Assembly (NCBI GenBank): GCA_024229615.1
Contig: JAAESG010000418.1
Coordinates: 1-44,802, forward strand
DNA length: 44,802 nucleotides
Source: Gammaproteobacteria bacterium
Lineage (GTDB): Bacteria; Pseudomonadota; Gammaproteobacteria; GCA-001735895
Direction of reading: 5' to 3'
How positions within the stretch are numbered: position 1 is the first letter of the stretch; the number at the start of each line of letters is the position of its first letter. Shown here in pieces: positions 35,227 to 44,438 of this stretch. Below the pieces are notes generated by a model. It was given only the letters and a program-made list of their open reading frames with translations. It did no database searches and was not told where the DNA came from. Both the position numbers and the translations under genes were made by a program.

Positions 35227-36483
35227 TTAGTGCGAGTCGGGGGTAATCAGCGATTTGAGTAAGCGGATGCGTTCCTGGTCGTCGTTCTGCAGGGCTTTGC
35301 GCATCTCGATAGTGGGTTTGTGCAGTAATTTGTTGGTTATTTCACTGGCGAGACGCTGCATCGTCTGTTCCGGATCGGAGGACTGCTTTAACTGTGCAAG
35401 AGCCTTTTCGACGGCCTGTTGTTTTATCAATTCGGCGCCATCACGCAACTGCCGGATCTGATCTGAGGACTGGTGGGTCTTAAGCCATTGCTCGAACAGT
35501 GTGACTTCGAGATTGATTATTTCCTGCGCGGCCTCTGCGGCCAGTTCGCGTCCACGTAAATTTTCATCGACCACGGTCTTCAGGTCGTCAACCGTATACA
35601 GGTAAATATCCTGCAGCTCTCCGACCTCCTGCTCAATGTCGCGCGGCACAGCAAGGTCGACCATGAAAATCGGCCGATGCTTGCGCAGTTTCAGGGCTGA
35701 CTCGGTTGCACCCTTGCCGAGAATCGGCAATTGACTCGCGGTCGAGGAAATAACGATGTCCGCGCCCACCAATTGCTCCGGTACGGCATTGATCTGGACC
35801 GCGCTGGCACCGATCTGTTCGGCGAGCGCTTCGGCGCGTTCAACGCTGCGATTGGCGATCGTCATCGAGCCAATTTGCTGGCTTTTCAAATGTCTTGCAA
35901 CCAGTTCGATGGTTTCCCCGGCACCGATCAGGAGTGCATGCAGTTCATCGAGGTTGCCGAAGATCTGCTTGGACAGACTGACTGCGGCAAACGCTACGGA
36001 GACCGGGTTGGAACCGATCTCGGTATCGGTACGCACTCGTTTGGCCACGCTGAAAGAATGTTGGAACAATCGATCCAGAATCGAGCTGACGGCTTTGCCA
36101 TTACGCGCCTGGTCAAAAGAATTCTTTAATTGCCCCAGTATTTGTGGCTCTCCGAGTACCATTGAATCGAGCCCGGAGGCGACGCGAAACAAATGGCGCG
36201 CGACTTCCTGGTCACTATGCAGATAGATATAGGGTGAAAGACCATGGTCGTTGATACCATGATGGGTCGCCAGCCAGTTGGTGATGATGTCGCTGCAATC
36301 CGACGAGGCGTCGCAATAAATCTCAGTGCGATTGCAGGTCGAAATGATGACGGATTCATTAACCGCGGGAATGCCTTGCAATTCATGCAAAGCATGGCTC
36401 ATTTGCTCCGGTGCAAATGCGACTTTCTCTCGTATATCAACCGGGGCGGTTAAATGATTGATGCCAAGCGACAATAAGGCCAT
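35227..36483 (-). CDS. hemA: Glutamyl-tRNA reductase
   Basis: This 418-residue enzyme reduces Glu-tRNA to glutamate-1-semialdehyde, the first step of C5-pathway tetrapyrrole synthesis. The start ATG at 36483 gives [20 protein letters not shown], matching the family; the frame is open to 36555 but without conserved sequence. [10 protein letters not shown] contains the nucleophilic Cys, [18 protein letters not shown] binds substrate and [16 protein letters not shown] binds NADPH. It is first in hemA-prfA and divergent from the TPR gene. Confidence 0.96.
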   Translation of the reverse strand: MALLSLGINHLTAPVDIREKVAFAPEQMSHALHELQGIPAVNESVIISTCNRTEIYCDASSDCSDIITNWLATHHGINDHGLSPYIYLHSDQEVARHLFRVASGLDSMVLGEPQILGQLKNSFDQARNGKAVSSILDRLFQHSFSVAKRVRTDTEIGSNPVSVAFAAVSLSKQIFGNLDELHALLIGAGETIELVARHLKSQQIGSMTIANRSVERAEALAEQIGASAVQINAVPEQLVGADIVISSTASQLPILGKGATESALKLRKHRPIFMVDLAVPRDIEQEVGELQDIYLYTVDDLKTVVDENLRGRELAAEAAQEIINLEVTLFEQWLKTHQSSDQIRQLRDGAELIKQQAVEKALAQLKQSSDPEQTMQRLASEITNKLLHKPTIEMRKALQNDDQERIRLLKSLITPDSH

Positions 36484-36574
36484 GTTCAGGGAAGGTTTCG
36501 TGCCAACAGGAGATTTTCGGGCATAAGTCCACCAAATACAACATCCACGGAACAATTCGGGGTAAATACAATCC

Positions 36575-36580
36575 TATAAT
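36575..36580 (+). promoter_or_regulatory. Consensus -10 box upstream of the TPR gene
   Basis: A perfect TATAAT lies in the hemA/TPR divergent spacer, 20 bp before the first possible start codon of the rightward gene. No clear -35 hexamer is seen at 16-18 bp. Confidence 0.4.
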
Positions 36581-36600
36581 GAGATGCTACACTCCTAATA

Positions 36601-38358
36601 TTGCAAACTCCGGATTCCGAATTGATTTTTTCGAACGCCTTATATCGCCTCGTTTTTATCTCTTTCAGCCTGCTGCTGTCGGCCTGTGCGACCCTGTCAC
36701 AGTCGCCATCACAAGCACCGACCTTAGTCGAACAGCAACAGAGCAGGATCAATAACCTGGGCATGCAACAGGATGTGGTTGCGGATGCCAGTTACGCGCT
36801 GATGGTGGCAGAGATCGCCTTGCACCGAGGCGATACTGAACTTGCGATCAAGCACTATCTGGATGTCGTCAGGACGCAGGACAATCCGGATATTGCCGAG
36901 AGAGCTGTATGGGTCGCCGCCTACGGGAAAGATCTCGAAGCCGCGGTCGAGGCGGCCGAACGCTGGATTGAACTCGATCCGAAGCGGGTCGAGGCGCGCC
37001 AGGTAATAGCGATGATTTTAATCCGTCAGGACAAGGCTGAGGAAGCATTTGCTTATCTCGATGACCTTATCCGGAGCAGTGATCTTGAGGATGAGAAGTT
37101 ATTTCCACCCTTGCTCGGATTACTGGCGCGCGAGAAAAACACCGATACGACTCTCGCGGTTACTCAGCGCCTGGCCAACAATCATCCCGAGCGAACCTAT
37201 GCTCAGTATCTGCATGGCATCCTGGCCGCACAGAACGGGCGTGCGCAAGAAGCGCTCGAGTATCTAGACCGTTCGCTTGCCCTGGGTGAGATCGAGGGCG
37301 TGCATGCCGCGCGTGCCAAGATATTGCTCAGACTCGGTAGATCCGGTGAGGCCGTGTTGAGCTTGCAGAAAGCAGTTGAAAACAAGCCGGAAGACCAGGG
37401 TCTGCGGCTGACCTATGCACGCTTGCTGGTCGATATCAAAGAGTATGAAAAGGCGCGAGTTGAATTTGAAAAGTTGCACCAGGCTTCACCGGATGATGTC
37501 GAGCTGCTCTACACACTAGGCTTGTTGTCACTCGAATCACAGCGCCTCGACGATGCAGAAAAATACATGATGATGCTGGTCAGGCTAAACCAGCGCGAAG
37601 GCGAGGCACAGTATTACCTCGGTCGTATCTACGAAAATAAAAAGCAATACGATGTCGCGATTGACTGGTATCAGCAAGTGCATGTCGGTGACTATAAATT
37701 TGATGCGCAGTTACGGGTTGCCGATATGCTCGGCATATCGGGACGTACCGATGAAGCCATAGAACACCTCGACGGGATGCTCAAGGGTAGTCAGTCGGAC
37801 GGATCACTGGTGCGGATTTATATCGCCAAAGGTGAGTTGCTGCGCGTTGCAAGACGTTATGAACAGGCTCTCGGTGTTTTCAATACCGCGCTTGATATAG
37901 TTCCGGGTAATAGTGACCTGCTCTACGCGCGTGCGCTGGTAGCTGAAAAACTGGGTCGTATTGACATGCTCGAATCAGACATCAAGACCATTCTGAAAAC
38001 CGAACCGGATAATGCGCACGCACTCAATGCGTTGGGATTTACCCTGGCGGATCAAACTGAACGCTATGAAGAGGCTTACGACTACCTCAAACGTGCAATC
38101 GAAATCATGCCTGACGATGCCGCCGTTATCGATAGCTGGGGCTGGATCCACTATCGTATAGGTGATTATGAAAAGGCGATCAGTTTGCTTCGTAAGGCGT
38201 TATCGCGATTCGACGATGTCGAAATTGCCGCACACCTGGGAGAGGTGTTGTGGGTGAGTGGCCGCCACAAGGAAGCTCAGGTCATCTGGCAAAAAGCGCT
38301 TAAAAAGTCCCCCGATGATCCCGTGCTGCAGAAAGTTATGCAGCGCTTTGTTCCCTGA
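36601..38358 (+). CDS. TPR-repeat lipoprotein encoded next to lolB
   Basis: This protein of up to 585 residues begins with a lipoprotein signal (LVFISFSLLLSAC, lipobox LLSAC), then consists of tandem tetratricopeptide repeats from about residue 55 to the end. No ATG is available: TTG at 36601 or TTG at 36622 are the candidates, and an in-frame TGA at 36580 closes the frame upstream. P. aeruginosa has a comparable TPR gene in this position between hemA and lolB. It is probably an outer-membrane-anchored scaffold; the partner is unknown. lolB follows after 14 bp, so they are likely co-transcribed. Confidence 0.88.
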   Translation: MQTPDSELIFSNALYRLVFISFSLLLSACATLSQSPSQAPTLVEQQQSRINNLGMQQDVVADASYALMVAEIALHRGDTELAIKHYLDVVRTQDNPDIAERAVWVAAYGKDLEAAVEAAERWIELDPKRVEARQVIAMILIRQDKAEEAFAYLDDLIRSSDLEDEKLFPPLLGLLAREKNTDTTLAVTQRLANNHPERTYAQYLHGILAAQNGRAQEALEYLDRSLALGEIEGVHAARAKILLRLGRSGEAVLSLQKAVENKPEDQGLRLTYARLLVDIKEYEKARVEFEKLHQASPDDVELLYTLGLLSLESQRLDDAEKYMMMLVRLNQREGEAQYYLGRIYENKKQYDVAIDWYQQVHVGDYKFDAQLRVADMLGISGRTDEAIEHLDGMLKGSQSDGSLVRIYIAKGELLRVARRYEQALGVFNTALDIVPGNSDLLYARALVAEKLGRIDMLESDIKTILKTEPDNAHALNALGFTLADQTERYEEAYDYLKRAIEIMPDDAAVIDSWGWIHYRIGDYEKAISLLRKALSRFDDVEIAAHLGEVLWVSGRHKEAQVIWQKALKKSPDDPVLQKVMQRFVP

Positions 38359-38372
38359 TAGTCCCTTACGAC

Positions 38373-39017
38373 TTGATACGAGTCCTTTTCTTTGCCTTCA
38401 CAGTGCTTGCCACTGTCGGTTGCAGTCAGCTAGGCGTCATAACCGACAGGGAAGCCGCAGAACGGCTTTGGGATGATCAGCAGCAGGCCTTGCAAGCGGT
38501 CAATGACTGGGATATTTATGGCCGGGCTTTTATCAAAGTCGATAGGCAGGCTTATAACATCAGCCTGCGCTGGCAACGTGCGGCGGAGCGATTCTTGATG
38601 ATGCTGGAGGCACCATTTGGCCAGGGGATGATCCGCGTCGAGGCATACGGTGACGGCCCCTACCGCCTGCAACTGCCAGGTGGGCAGGTTTTTACCAGGG
38701 ATACTCCGGAAATTTTGTTCAAGGATGTGATCGGATGGTCATTACCGGTCACCGGGCTGACCTACTGGATTCGCGGCCTGCCGCGACCGCAAAGCAGCTA
38801 TCGTCATCGTATTGATCAAAGCGGGCGTATGCGCTCGATCACCCAGGATGGCTGGATGATTGATTACCGGGGATATTTTCCACAACAGGAGCAAGCTCAA
38901 TTACCGCGCAAAATTATTCTGACCCGAGGTCAGCTGACGTTAAAGTTGGTTATCGAACACTGGCAGCGAGCTGAACTGGACGATACGCCGTCCGACCTGT
39001 TTCCCGATTTTAACTAG
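38373..39017 (+). CDS. lolB: Outer-membrane lipoprotein LolB
   Basis: This 214-residue protein receives lipoproteins from LolA and inserts them in the outer membrane. It has a lipoprotein signal (VLFFAFTVLATVGC; Cys at 17), then a LolB beta-barrel with WDIYGRAFIKVDRQAYNISLRW, the membrane-inserting-loop region (MMLEAPFGQG) and SLPVTGLTYWIRGLP. No ATG gives the signal peptide; TTG at 38373 is the likely start. ispE follows after a single base. Confidence 0.93.
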   Translation: MIRVLFFAFTVLATVGCSQLGVITDREAAERLWDDQQQALQAVNDWDIYGRAFIKVDRQAYNISLRWQRAAERFLMMLEAPFGQGMIRVEAYGDGPYRLQLPGGQVFTRDTPEILFKDVIGWSLPVTGLTYWIRGLPRPQSSYRHRIDQSGRMRSITQDGWMIDYRGYFPQQEQAQLPRKIILTRGQLTLKLVIEHWQRAELDDTPSDLFPDFN

Positions 39018-39018
39018 T

Positions 39019-39867
39019 ATGACCAGATCACTTTCATTTTGCTCGCCCGCCAAACTCAATCTCATACTGCACATCACGGGCCGCCGAGACGACGGCTACC
39101 ATTTACTGGAAACCGTGTTTCAATTCATCGATCTTTATGATGCCCTGGAATTTAGCCTGACAGAGGAGAACGACCTCGTGCGCTTGCCTGGTAACTCTCC
39201 AGTCGTACCCGCGAACGATATCCTGCTGACCACGGCAAGACTACTGCAGTCACGCTTCGGGGTTAGCCAGGGGATCAGGATAGACATAGACAAGCGTATC
39301 CCGATTGGTGGTGGACTGGGTGGGGGAAGTTCGAATGCCGCAACCTGCCTGCTGGCCTTGAATCGGCTTTGGGGACTGGATTTATCACTGCAACAACTGG
39401 CCGAGATCGGGCTTGAATTGGGTGCGGATGTGCCCATTTTTATCTATGGCCGGGCTGCCTGGGCCAGCGGGATCGGTGAAGAGCTGGAGTCGATTGAACC
39501 GGAGGAACCGATTTATCTTCTGATCGACCCGAAAATTGCGGTTCCAACCGCGCAAATTTTTGCCGCACAAGAATTGACACGCAACAGTGATCCCCTCACA
39601 ATACGCGCCTTTCTGCGCGGCGAGGGCACAAATGTGTGCGAACCGGTGGTACGAAAACTGTATCCACAGGTGGGTCAGGCGATCGACTGGTTAAGCCAGT
39701 ACGGGGCTGCGCGAATGTCGGGTACCGGCGCTTGTATATTCGCCCCGTTCGATAGCCATCGGCAGGCAGAAGTTGTAAAATCGCGGGTTCCGACGCGGTG
39801 GGCTGCGTACATTGTCAAGGCAATGAATCGTAACCCGGTACACCAGCAACTGGGTTTGCTGGTCTGA
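39019..39867 (+). CDS. ispE: 4-diphosphocytidyl-2-C-methyl-D-erythritol kinase
   Basis: This 282-residue GHMP kinase of the MEP isoprenoid pathway has an N-terminal SPAKLNLILHITGRRDDGYH. The ATP-binding glycine-rich motif is PIGGGLGGGSSNAA (near residue 95), followed by LGADVPIFIYG and the C-terminal MSGTGACIFAPF. It is next to lolB and followed by tRNA-Gln, a common gammaproteobacterial order. Confidence 0.97.
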   Translation: MTRSLSFCSPAKLNLILHITGRRDDGYHLLETVFQFIDLYDALEFSLTEENDLVRLPGNSPVVPANDILLTTARLLQSRFGVSQGIRIDIDKRIPIGGGLGGGSSNAATCLLALNRLWGLDLSLQQLAEIGLELGADVPIFIYGRAAWASGIGEELESIEPEEPIYLLIDPKIAVPTAQIFAAQELTRNSDPLTIRAFLRGEGTNVCEPVVRKLYPQVGQAIDWLSQYGAARMSGTGACIFAPFDSHRQAEVVKSRVPTRWAAYIVKAMNRNPVHQQLGLLV

Positions 39868-39877
39868 AGAGAATTAT

Positions 39878-39952
39878 TGGGCCGTCGCCAAGTGGTAAGG
39901 CACCAGGTTTTGATCCTGGCATTCGTTGGTTCGAGTCCAGCCGGCCCAGCCA
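39878..39952 (+). tRNA. tRNA-Gln (anticodon TTG)
   Basis: This 75-nt cloverleaf has acceptor TGGGCCG/CGGCCCA, D arm GCC-AAGTGGTAA-GGC, anticodon stem CCAGG/CCTGG with loop TTTTGAT (anticodon TTG), T arm GTTGG-TTCGAGT-CCAGC and an encoded CCA. It starts 10 bp after ispE and is probably co-transcribed with it. Confidence 0.97.
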
Positions 39953-39958
39953 TTTTCT

Positions 39959-40006
39959 AGAACACAGGCCGAGTTAGTACAGAACGTACTATCCGGCCAT
40001 GGTTCT
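39959..40006. terminator. Long interrupted hairpin between tRNA-Gln and prs
   Basis: AGAAC/GTTCT, GGCCG/CGGCC and TAGTAC/GTACTA stack with small internal loops around an AGAAC loop, followed by GAAGATTTTTAG. It could end or process the tRNA transcript or form the prs leader. The T tract (five) is set 4 nt off, so a simple terminator is uncertain. Confidence 0.5.
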
Positions 40007-40035
40007 GAAGATTTTTAGCAACACGAGAGAGCCCG

Positions 40036-41001
40036 ATGGTTGGCAGCGTAGCCACGAATGACTTAATGGTCTTCACCGGGAATGCTAATCCCGAATTAGC
40101 CCGAAAAATTGTTCAATACCTCGATATTCCCATGGGAATTGCGTCGGTCGGTGTGTTCAGTGATGGCGAGATTTCGGTCGAGATTGGCGAAAACGTGCGC
40201 GGCAAGGACGTGTTTATCATCCAGCCGACCTGTGTCCCCACCAACGACAACCTGATGGAGTTGATGGTGATGATAGACGCGATCAGTCGTGCGTCGTCGG
40301 ACCGGGTAACTGCCGTTATTCCGTATTACGGGTATGCGCGCCAGGATCGCCGGGTGCGTTCGCAACGGGTGCCGATTACAGCCAAGGTGGTTGCGAACAT
40401 GATTACCAGTGTCGGTGCGGACCGGGTGTTGACGGTCGATTTACACGCCGACCAGATCCAGGGTTTTTTCGAATGCCCGGTGGACAATGTTTACGCGTCG
40501 CCAATATTGATGGGTGACATCTGGAAGAAGAAGTACCCGGATATGATCGTGGTTTCACCTGACGTCGGCGGTGTGGTGCGAGCAAGAGCGATCGCGAAGC
40601 AGCTGGACGATGCCGACCTCGCAATCATCGACAAACGTCGTCCGCAAGCTAACCAGGCGCAGGTGATGAATATTATCGGTGAAGTCGAAGGCAAAACCTG
40701 TATTATCGTCGACGACATGGTGGATACCGCCGGCACTTTGTGCAAAGCGGCGGACGCGCTCAAAGATCATGGTGCTAAAGGTGTGTTTGCCTATTGTACC
40801 CACCCGGTATTGTCGGGGGATGCAATTGAGAATGTAGAGAATTCCACCATGGATGAAATGGTGGTAACAGATACCATACCGCTCTCGAAAGAGGCGGCGG
40901 CATGTACCCGAATTCGCCAGGTATCGGTGGCAGGATTGCTGGCCGAGACGATTCACCGCATCCATGCCGAAGAATCGGTCAGTTCGTTGTACATGGACTG
41001 A
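40036..41001 (+). CDS. prs: Ribose-phosphate pyrophosphokinase
   Basis: This 321-residue enzyme makes PRPP from ribose-5-phosphate and [53 protein letters not shown] and the PRPP-binding [13 protein letters not shown] are intact. It sits between tRNA-Gln and rplY, as expected. ATG at 40036 follows GAGAGAGCCC. Confidence 0.97.
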   Translation: MVGSVATNDLMVFTGNANPELARKIVQYLDIPMGIASVGVFSDGEISVEIGENVRGKDVFIIQPTCVPTNDNLMELMVMIDAISRASSDRVTAVIPYYGYARQDRRVRSQRVPITAKVVANMITSVGADRVLTVDLHADQIQGFFECPVDNVYASPILMGDIWKKKYPDMIVVSPDVGGVVRARAIAKQLDDADLAIIDKRRPQANQAQVMNIIGEVEGKTCIIVDDMVDTAGTLCKAADALKDHGAKGVFAYCTHPVLSGDAIENVENSTMDEMVVTDTIPLSKEAAACTRIRQVSVAGLLAETIHRIHAEESVSSLYMD

Positions 41002-41029
41002 CAGGCGCGCCTTTTTCGACACCAACAGT

Positions 41030-41115
41030 GGCGGAAAACGCATGTCTTGCCGTGTAAACGGCTTTTAGTCCCTGTCTGGTCGCAAGGCAGGTTTCCGTCG
41101 AAAGGCGGTTTTTTT
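41030..41115 (+). promoter_or_regulatory. Attenuator-like leader of rplY
   Basis: The prs-rplY spacer holds GCCGT-GTAA-ACGGC (41049-41062), CCTGTCT/AGGCAGG (41071-41091) and a terminator-type hairpin CCGTC-GAAA-GGCGG (41095-41108) with seven T residues, only 17 nt before the rplY ATG. GGCGGAAAAC (41030-41039) can pair with GTTTCCGTC (41091-41099), using the same CCGTC strand, so the two structures exclude each other. L25 leaders that control rplY are known in Gammaproteobacteria; whether this is one, or acts on transcription, is inference. Confidence 0.55.
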
Positions 41116-41132
41116 ATATTTGGAGTATAGCA

Positions 41133-41852
41133 ATGTCAGACAATATTCATCTGGATGCTGAACCGCGCTCTGACTCGGGGAAAGGTGCGAGCCGCCGCCT
41201 GAGACACCAGGGCCTGGTACCAGCAATCGTATATGGCGGGGATAATGACCCCGTGCAAATCAGTATCGCGCACAACAAGTTCATGCATGAACTCGAACAC
41301 GAAACCATTTATACCCAGGTTGTCGATCTGCGAGTTGGTGACGTTACCGAGGAAGTCATTCTGCGTGATCTGCAGCGCCACCCTTACAAGAACAAAATCA
41401 TGCACGCTGATTTTTTTCGTATCGACAAGAATACGCCAATCAAGATAGTGGTTCCGATTCACGTTAACAACGCTGAAGAATGCGTCGGTGTGAAAATGGA
41501 TGGTGGCATGATGACTCAGTTGGTAACGGAGATCGAAATTATCGCTTTGCCGAAAGATCTGCCTGAATTCCTCGAGCTCGATGCGGAAAATCTGCATCTC
41601 GGTGAAACCCTGCATCTGTCCGATATCAAGATGCCGGAAGGCGTCGAGATGACGGCCATGCTGAACATCGAAGAAACCGAACATGATGATCATGATCTTG
41701 GCGTCCTGTCGGTGGTCAAGACGCGTGAAGAAGTGATCGAAGACGAAGCGCCTGAAGCACCCGAAGGTGAAGAAGTTGAAGCAGGTGAAGAAGGCGAAAC
41801 GGCCGAAGGCGACTCTGCTGGAGACGCCGGTGACGAGGACCCGGCCAGCTAG
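41133..41852 (+). CDS. rplY: 50S ribosomal protein L25, long (Ctc-type) form
   Basis: This 239-residue protein has an N-terminal 5S-rRNA-binding L25 domain (residues 1-95; RSDSGKGASRRLRHQGLVPAI) and the TL5/Ctc beta domain (about 100-190). A very acidic Glu/Ala/Gly tail of about 45 residues follows, as in many non-enteric Gammaproteobacteria. The ribosome-binding site TGGAG lies 8 nt before the ATG. pth follows after 6 bp. Confidence 0.96.
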   Translation: MSDNIHLDAEPRSDSGKGASRRLRHQGLVPAIVYGGDNDPVQISIAHNKFMHELEHETIYTQVVDLRVGDVTEEVILRDLQRHPYKNKIMHADFFRIDKNTPIKIVVPIHVNNAEECVGVKMDGGMMTQLVTEIEIIALPKDLPEFLELDAENLHLGETLHLSDIKMPEGVEMTAMLNIEETEHDDHDLGVLSVVKTREEVIEDEAPEAPEGEEVEAGEEGETAEGDSAGDAGDEDPAS

Positions 41853-41858
41853 GATGAC

Positions 41859-42443
41859 ATGGCTGCGCTCACCGCAGATATTCGTTTGATCGTCGGCCTC
41901 GGTAACCCCGGGGCCGATTACGTTGAAACGCGGCACAACGCCGGGTTCTGGCTGGTCGACATGATTACGGCTGATCTGGGGCTTAACTTTCGTTTCGAAA
42001 AGCGTTACAACGCCGATGAATGCAAATTCAAGTCGGCCGGCAAAGATATCTATTTGCTCAAACCCCAGACTTTCATGAACCGCAGTGGTCAGGCGGTGGC
42101 GTTGCTGGCGCGCTACTACAAGATTACGCCCGAACAGATTCTGGTCATTCACGATGAACTCGATCTGCCGGCGGGCACCAACCGCATCAAGCAGGCAGGT
42201 GGTCACGGGGGGCACAACGGTTTACGCGACATCGTCAATCATCTTGGCAGCCGCGAGTTTTTTCGTATTCGGGTTGGCATTGGGCATCCAGGTGATGCCA
42301 AACAGGTGATCAACTACGTTTTGCACAGACCTTCGCAGGCTGATTTAAACGCTATCGAAACGGCAAGCCGCGATACGCTCGCAGTCATGCCACTCGTATA
42401 TGAGGGACGCATCGATAAGGCGATGCAAGCCCTGCATACCTGA
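41859..42443 (+). CDS. pth: Peptidyl-tRNA hydrolase
   Basis: This 194-residue enzyme releases peptidyl-tRNAs dropped by ribosomes. [19 protein letters not shown] includes the catalytic His, [12 protein letters not shown] and [20 protein letters not shown] include the conserved Asn and Asp, and [11 protein letters not shown] is the family signature. Order rplY-pth-ychF is standard. Confidence 0.97.
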   Translation: MAALTADIRLIVGLGNPGADYVETRHNAGFWLVDMITADLGLNFRFEKRYNADECKFKSAGKDIYLLKPQTFMNRSGQAVALLARYYKITPEQILVIHDELDLPAGTNRIKQAGGHGGHNGLRDIVNHLGSREFFRIRVGIGHPGDAKQVINYVLHRPSQADLNAIETASRDTLAVMPLVYEGRIDKAMQALHT

Positions 42444-42466
42444 AAAACAAGGCAAGGGTAATATTT

Positions 42467-43558
42467 ATGGGATTCAAATGTGGCATTGTCGGTTTGCCCA
42501 ACGTCGGTAAGTCGACACTGTTCAACTCATTAACCAAAGCGGGAATCGCCGCGGAAAATTATCCGTTTTGCACCATCGACCCGAATGTCGGTGTGGTCGA
42601 AGTCCCCGACCCTCGACTGCAGCAACTCGGCGATATTGTTAAGCCGAAAAAAATCATTCCGACGACGATGGAATTCGTCGACATCGCCGGACTGGTCGCG
42701 GGCGCATCTAAAGGCGAGGGCCTGGGCAATCAATTTCTCGGGCACATTCGTGAAACCGATGCGATCGCACAGGTGGTGCGTTGTTTTGAAGACGACGATA
42801 TCGTGCACGTCAACAATACGATCGATCCCCTCAACGATATCGAAACGATTAACACCGAGTTGTTGTTGGCCGACATGGAGTCGATCGCGCGCCAGACCGA
42901 GCGTGCTGCGAAACTGGCCAAGTCGAATGAAAAAGAAGCCAAGGCCAAATATGAATTCCTGGCTGCGGTGCAGGCGCATATCGAGGCGGGTAACAGTGCA
43001 CGCAAATTCGAGCCACAGGATCATCAGCGCAGATGGATGAAGGAACTACACCTGATTACCGCCAAGCCGGTGCTTTACATCGCCAATGTCTCCGAGGATG
43101 GTTTCGAAAACAATCCGCACCTGAACGCGGTAACCGACCTTGCAGCCGCTGAAGGTGCCGAGGTGGTCGCCGTTTGCGCTGCCATCGAGGCCGATATTGC
43201 TGAACTCGACGCCGAGGAAGCGGCCGAGTTTCTGCAGGAAATGGGGCTCGACGAACCGGGTCTCGATCGCGTTATTCACACGGGTTACAAGCTGTTAAAC
43301 CTGCAGACTTATTTTACTGCGGGCCCCCAGGAAGTCCGCGCCTGGACGATCAGCGTGGGTGATACAGCGCCGCGGGCTGCCGGTAAGATCCACACCGATT
43401 TTGAAAAGGGTTTTATCCGCGCTGAAGTGGTTGCACTCGATGACTTTATTGCCGGCAACGGCGAACAGGGTGCCAAAGACGCCGGCAAGTGGCGACTCGA
43501 AGGCAAGGACTACGTCATGCATGAAGCCGACGTGGTGCATTTTCGTTTCAACGTTTAG
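42467..43558 (+). CDS. ychF: Redox-regulated ribosome-binding ATPase YchF
   Basis: This 363-residue Obg-family P-loop protein prefers [18 protein letters not shown] (G1), [20 protein letters not shown] (G3), a coiled-coil insertion (about 130-200) and a C-terminal TGS domain ([17 protein letters not shown] to the end) are all present. It ends the conserved cluster before tRNA-Met. Confidence 0.97.
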   Translation: MGFKCGIVGLPNVGKSTLFNSLTKAGIAAENYPFCTIDPNVGVVEVPDPRLQQLGDIVKPKKIIPTTMEFVDIAGLVAGASKGEGLGNQFLGHIRETDAIAQVVRCFEDDDIVHVNNTIDPLNDIETINTELLLADMESIARQTERAAKLAKSNEKEAKAKYEFLAAVQAHIEAGNSARKFEPQDHQRRWMKELHLITAKPVLYIANVSEDGFENNPHLNAVTDLAAAEGAEVVAVCAAIEADIAELDAEEAAEFLQEMGLDEPGLDRVIHTGYKLLNLQTYFTAGPQEVRAWTISVGDTAPRAAGKIHTDFEKGFIRAEVVALDDFIAGNGEQGAKDAGKWRLEGKDYVMHEADVVHFRFNV

Positions 43559-43629
43559 GGGTGCATATTTCCCACCACCCTTTCTACTTTGGTATCTCGG
43601 CCGTCTGGTGATCAACGGTGATGAGAAAT

Positions 43630-43706
43630 GCGGGTTATGCCCGCGCTTGACAGCACGCGGTGTTCAAGCGAAAATCGCGCGCTCCTCACGGTCGGGCAAG
43701 CCGACC
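43630..43706 (+). promoter_or_regulatory. Possible tRNA-Met promoter and leader hairpins
   Basis: The hairpin GCGGG-TTATG-CCCGC (43630-43644) is followed by TTGACA (43647-43652) and, 17 bp on, GAAAAT (43670-43675), a modest -10. The hairpin GGTCGG-GCAAG-CCGACC (43690-43706) lies in the presumed leader, 13 bp before the tRNA. The 5' part of the gap (43559-43629) shows nothing I recognise. Confidence 0.35.
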
Positions 43707-43719
43707 ACGAAAATACAAT

Positions 43720-43796
43720 GGCTACGTAGCTCAGTTGGTTAGAGCACATCACTCATAATGATGGGGTCCCCTGTTCAAATCAGGGCGTAGCCACCA
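43720..43796 (+). tRNA. tRNA-Met (anticodon CAT)
   Basis: This 77-nt cloverleaf has acceptor GGCTACG/CGTAGCC, D arm GCTC/GAGC, anticodon stem CATCA/TGATG with loop CTCATAA (anticodon CAT), variable GGGTC, T arm CCCTG-TTCAAAT-CAGGG and an encoded CCA. A fully paired first acceptor pair (G-C) and the lack of three G-C pairs in the anticodon stem point to the elongator rather than the initiator. P. aeruginosa also has tRNA-Met after ychF. Confidence 0.96.
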
Positions 43797-43862
43797 TTTT
43801 ATTTAATATAAATCAACAGCTTACCAAGGAATCTTAATTTATATTGGCGATGATTTTATTTT

Positions 43863-43881
43863 TGGGTCGGCTATGGGTCGG
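43863..43881. repeat. Tandem TGGGTCGG repeat downstream of tRNA-Met
   Basis: TGGGTCGG occurs at 43863-43870 and 43874-43881, an 11-bp period, in the A/T-rich spacer between tRNA-Met and the CBS gene. Such short direct repeats can be arm-type integrase sites beside a tRNA, but no integrase or duplicated tRNA end is visible. Confidence 0.3.
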
Positions 43882-43970
43882 TTCTTGAAGGGTTCTCCAT
43901 AGATTTGTCGTTTGAATCGGGGTTCAATCAAGCCTGTCCAGACTATTTTTCATTAAGGTAAGAGGTTGAG

Positions 43971-44363
43971 ATGCGAACAGTAGGTGAAATCATGACCCCG
44001 GTTGTCCAGGCAATCCATCAAGATAAGTCGATCCTCGAAACCGAGGGGGTATTCGTTACCCAGAGTATTAGCGGGGCACCCATCATGGACGATTTAGGTA
44101 CCATAGTAGGGTTTGTGTCAAAAACCGATATCATCCGTTTTGACTCCACCGGGGAAGACCCAGCCTATGCGAGAGTGAGCGAAATAGCGACCCCGAAGGT
44201 TGTTGCTATAAATATTACGCTGCCGATTAACGAGGCCGCTCAGAAAATGCTTCAGCATCACATACACCACCTTGTTGTGATGGAAGGAGAATCCATGGTG
44301 GGAGTGCTCTCAGCTTTCGACTATGTCCGGCTTGCAGCTGAATATCTACCTACAGAAGGGTAA
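43971..44363 (+). CDS. Two-CBS-domain protein
   Basis: This 130-residue protein is a Bateman module: CBS1 (residues 1-60; VGEIMTPVVQAI, SGAPIMDDLGTIVGFVSKTDI) and CBS2 (about 68-127; VSEIATPKVVAINITLPINE, HHLVVMEGESMVGVLSAFDY). Such stand-alone proteins bind adenine nucleotides and regulate partners; the partner is unknown. It converges on the aldehyde dehydrogenase gene across 75 bp that show only a weak GGGTG/CACCC stem. Confidence 0.93.
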   Translation: MRTVGEIMTPVVQAIHQDKSILETEGVFVTQSISGAPIMDDLGTIVGFVSKTDIIRFDSTGEDPAYARVSEIATPKVVAINITLPINEAAQKMLQHHIHHLVVMEGESMVGVLSAFDYVRLAAEYLPTEG

Positions 44364-44438
44364 GCAGAGAGAGTAGGTAATAACGAGAGGGTGTGATTAC
44401 TGGGCTTTCAATTTCACCCGCACAAATTGAGGAAGACC

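Noticed and set aside
41136..42215. 359-residue minus-strand reading frame
   Set aside because: It is antisense across both rplY and pth, with His/Phe-rich shadow composition.
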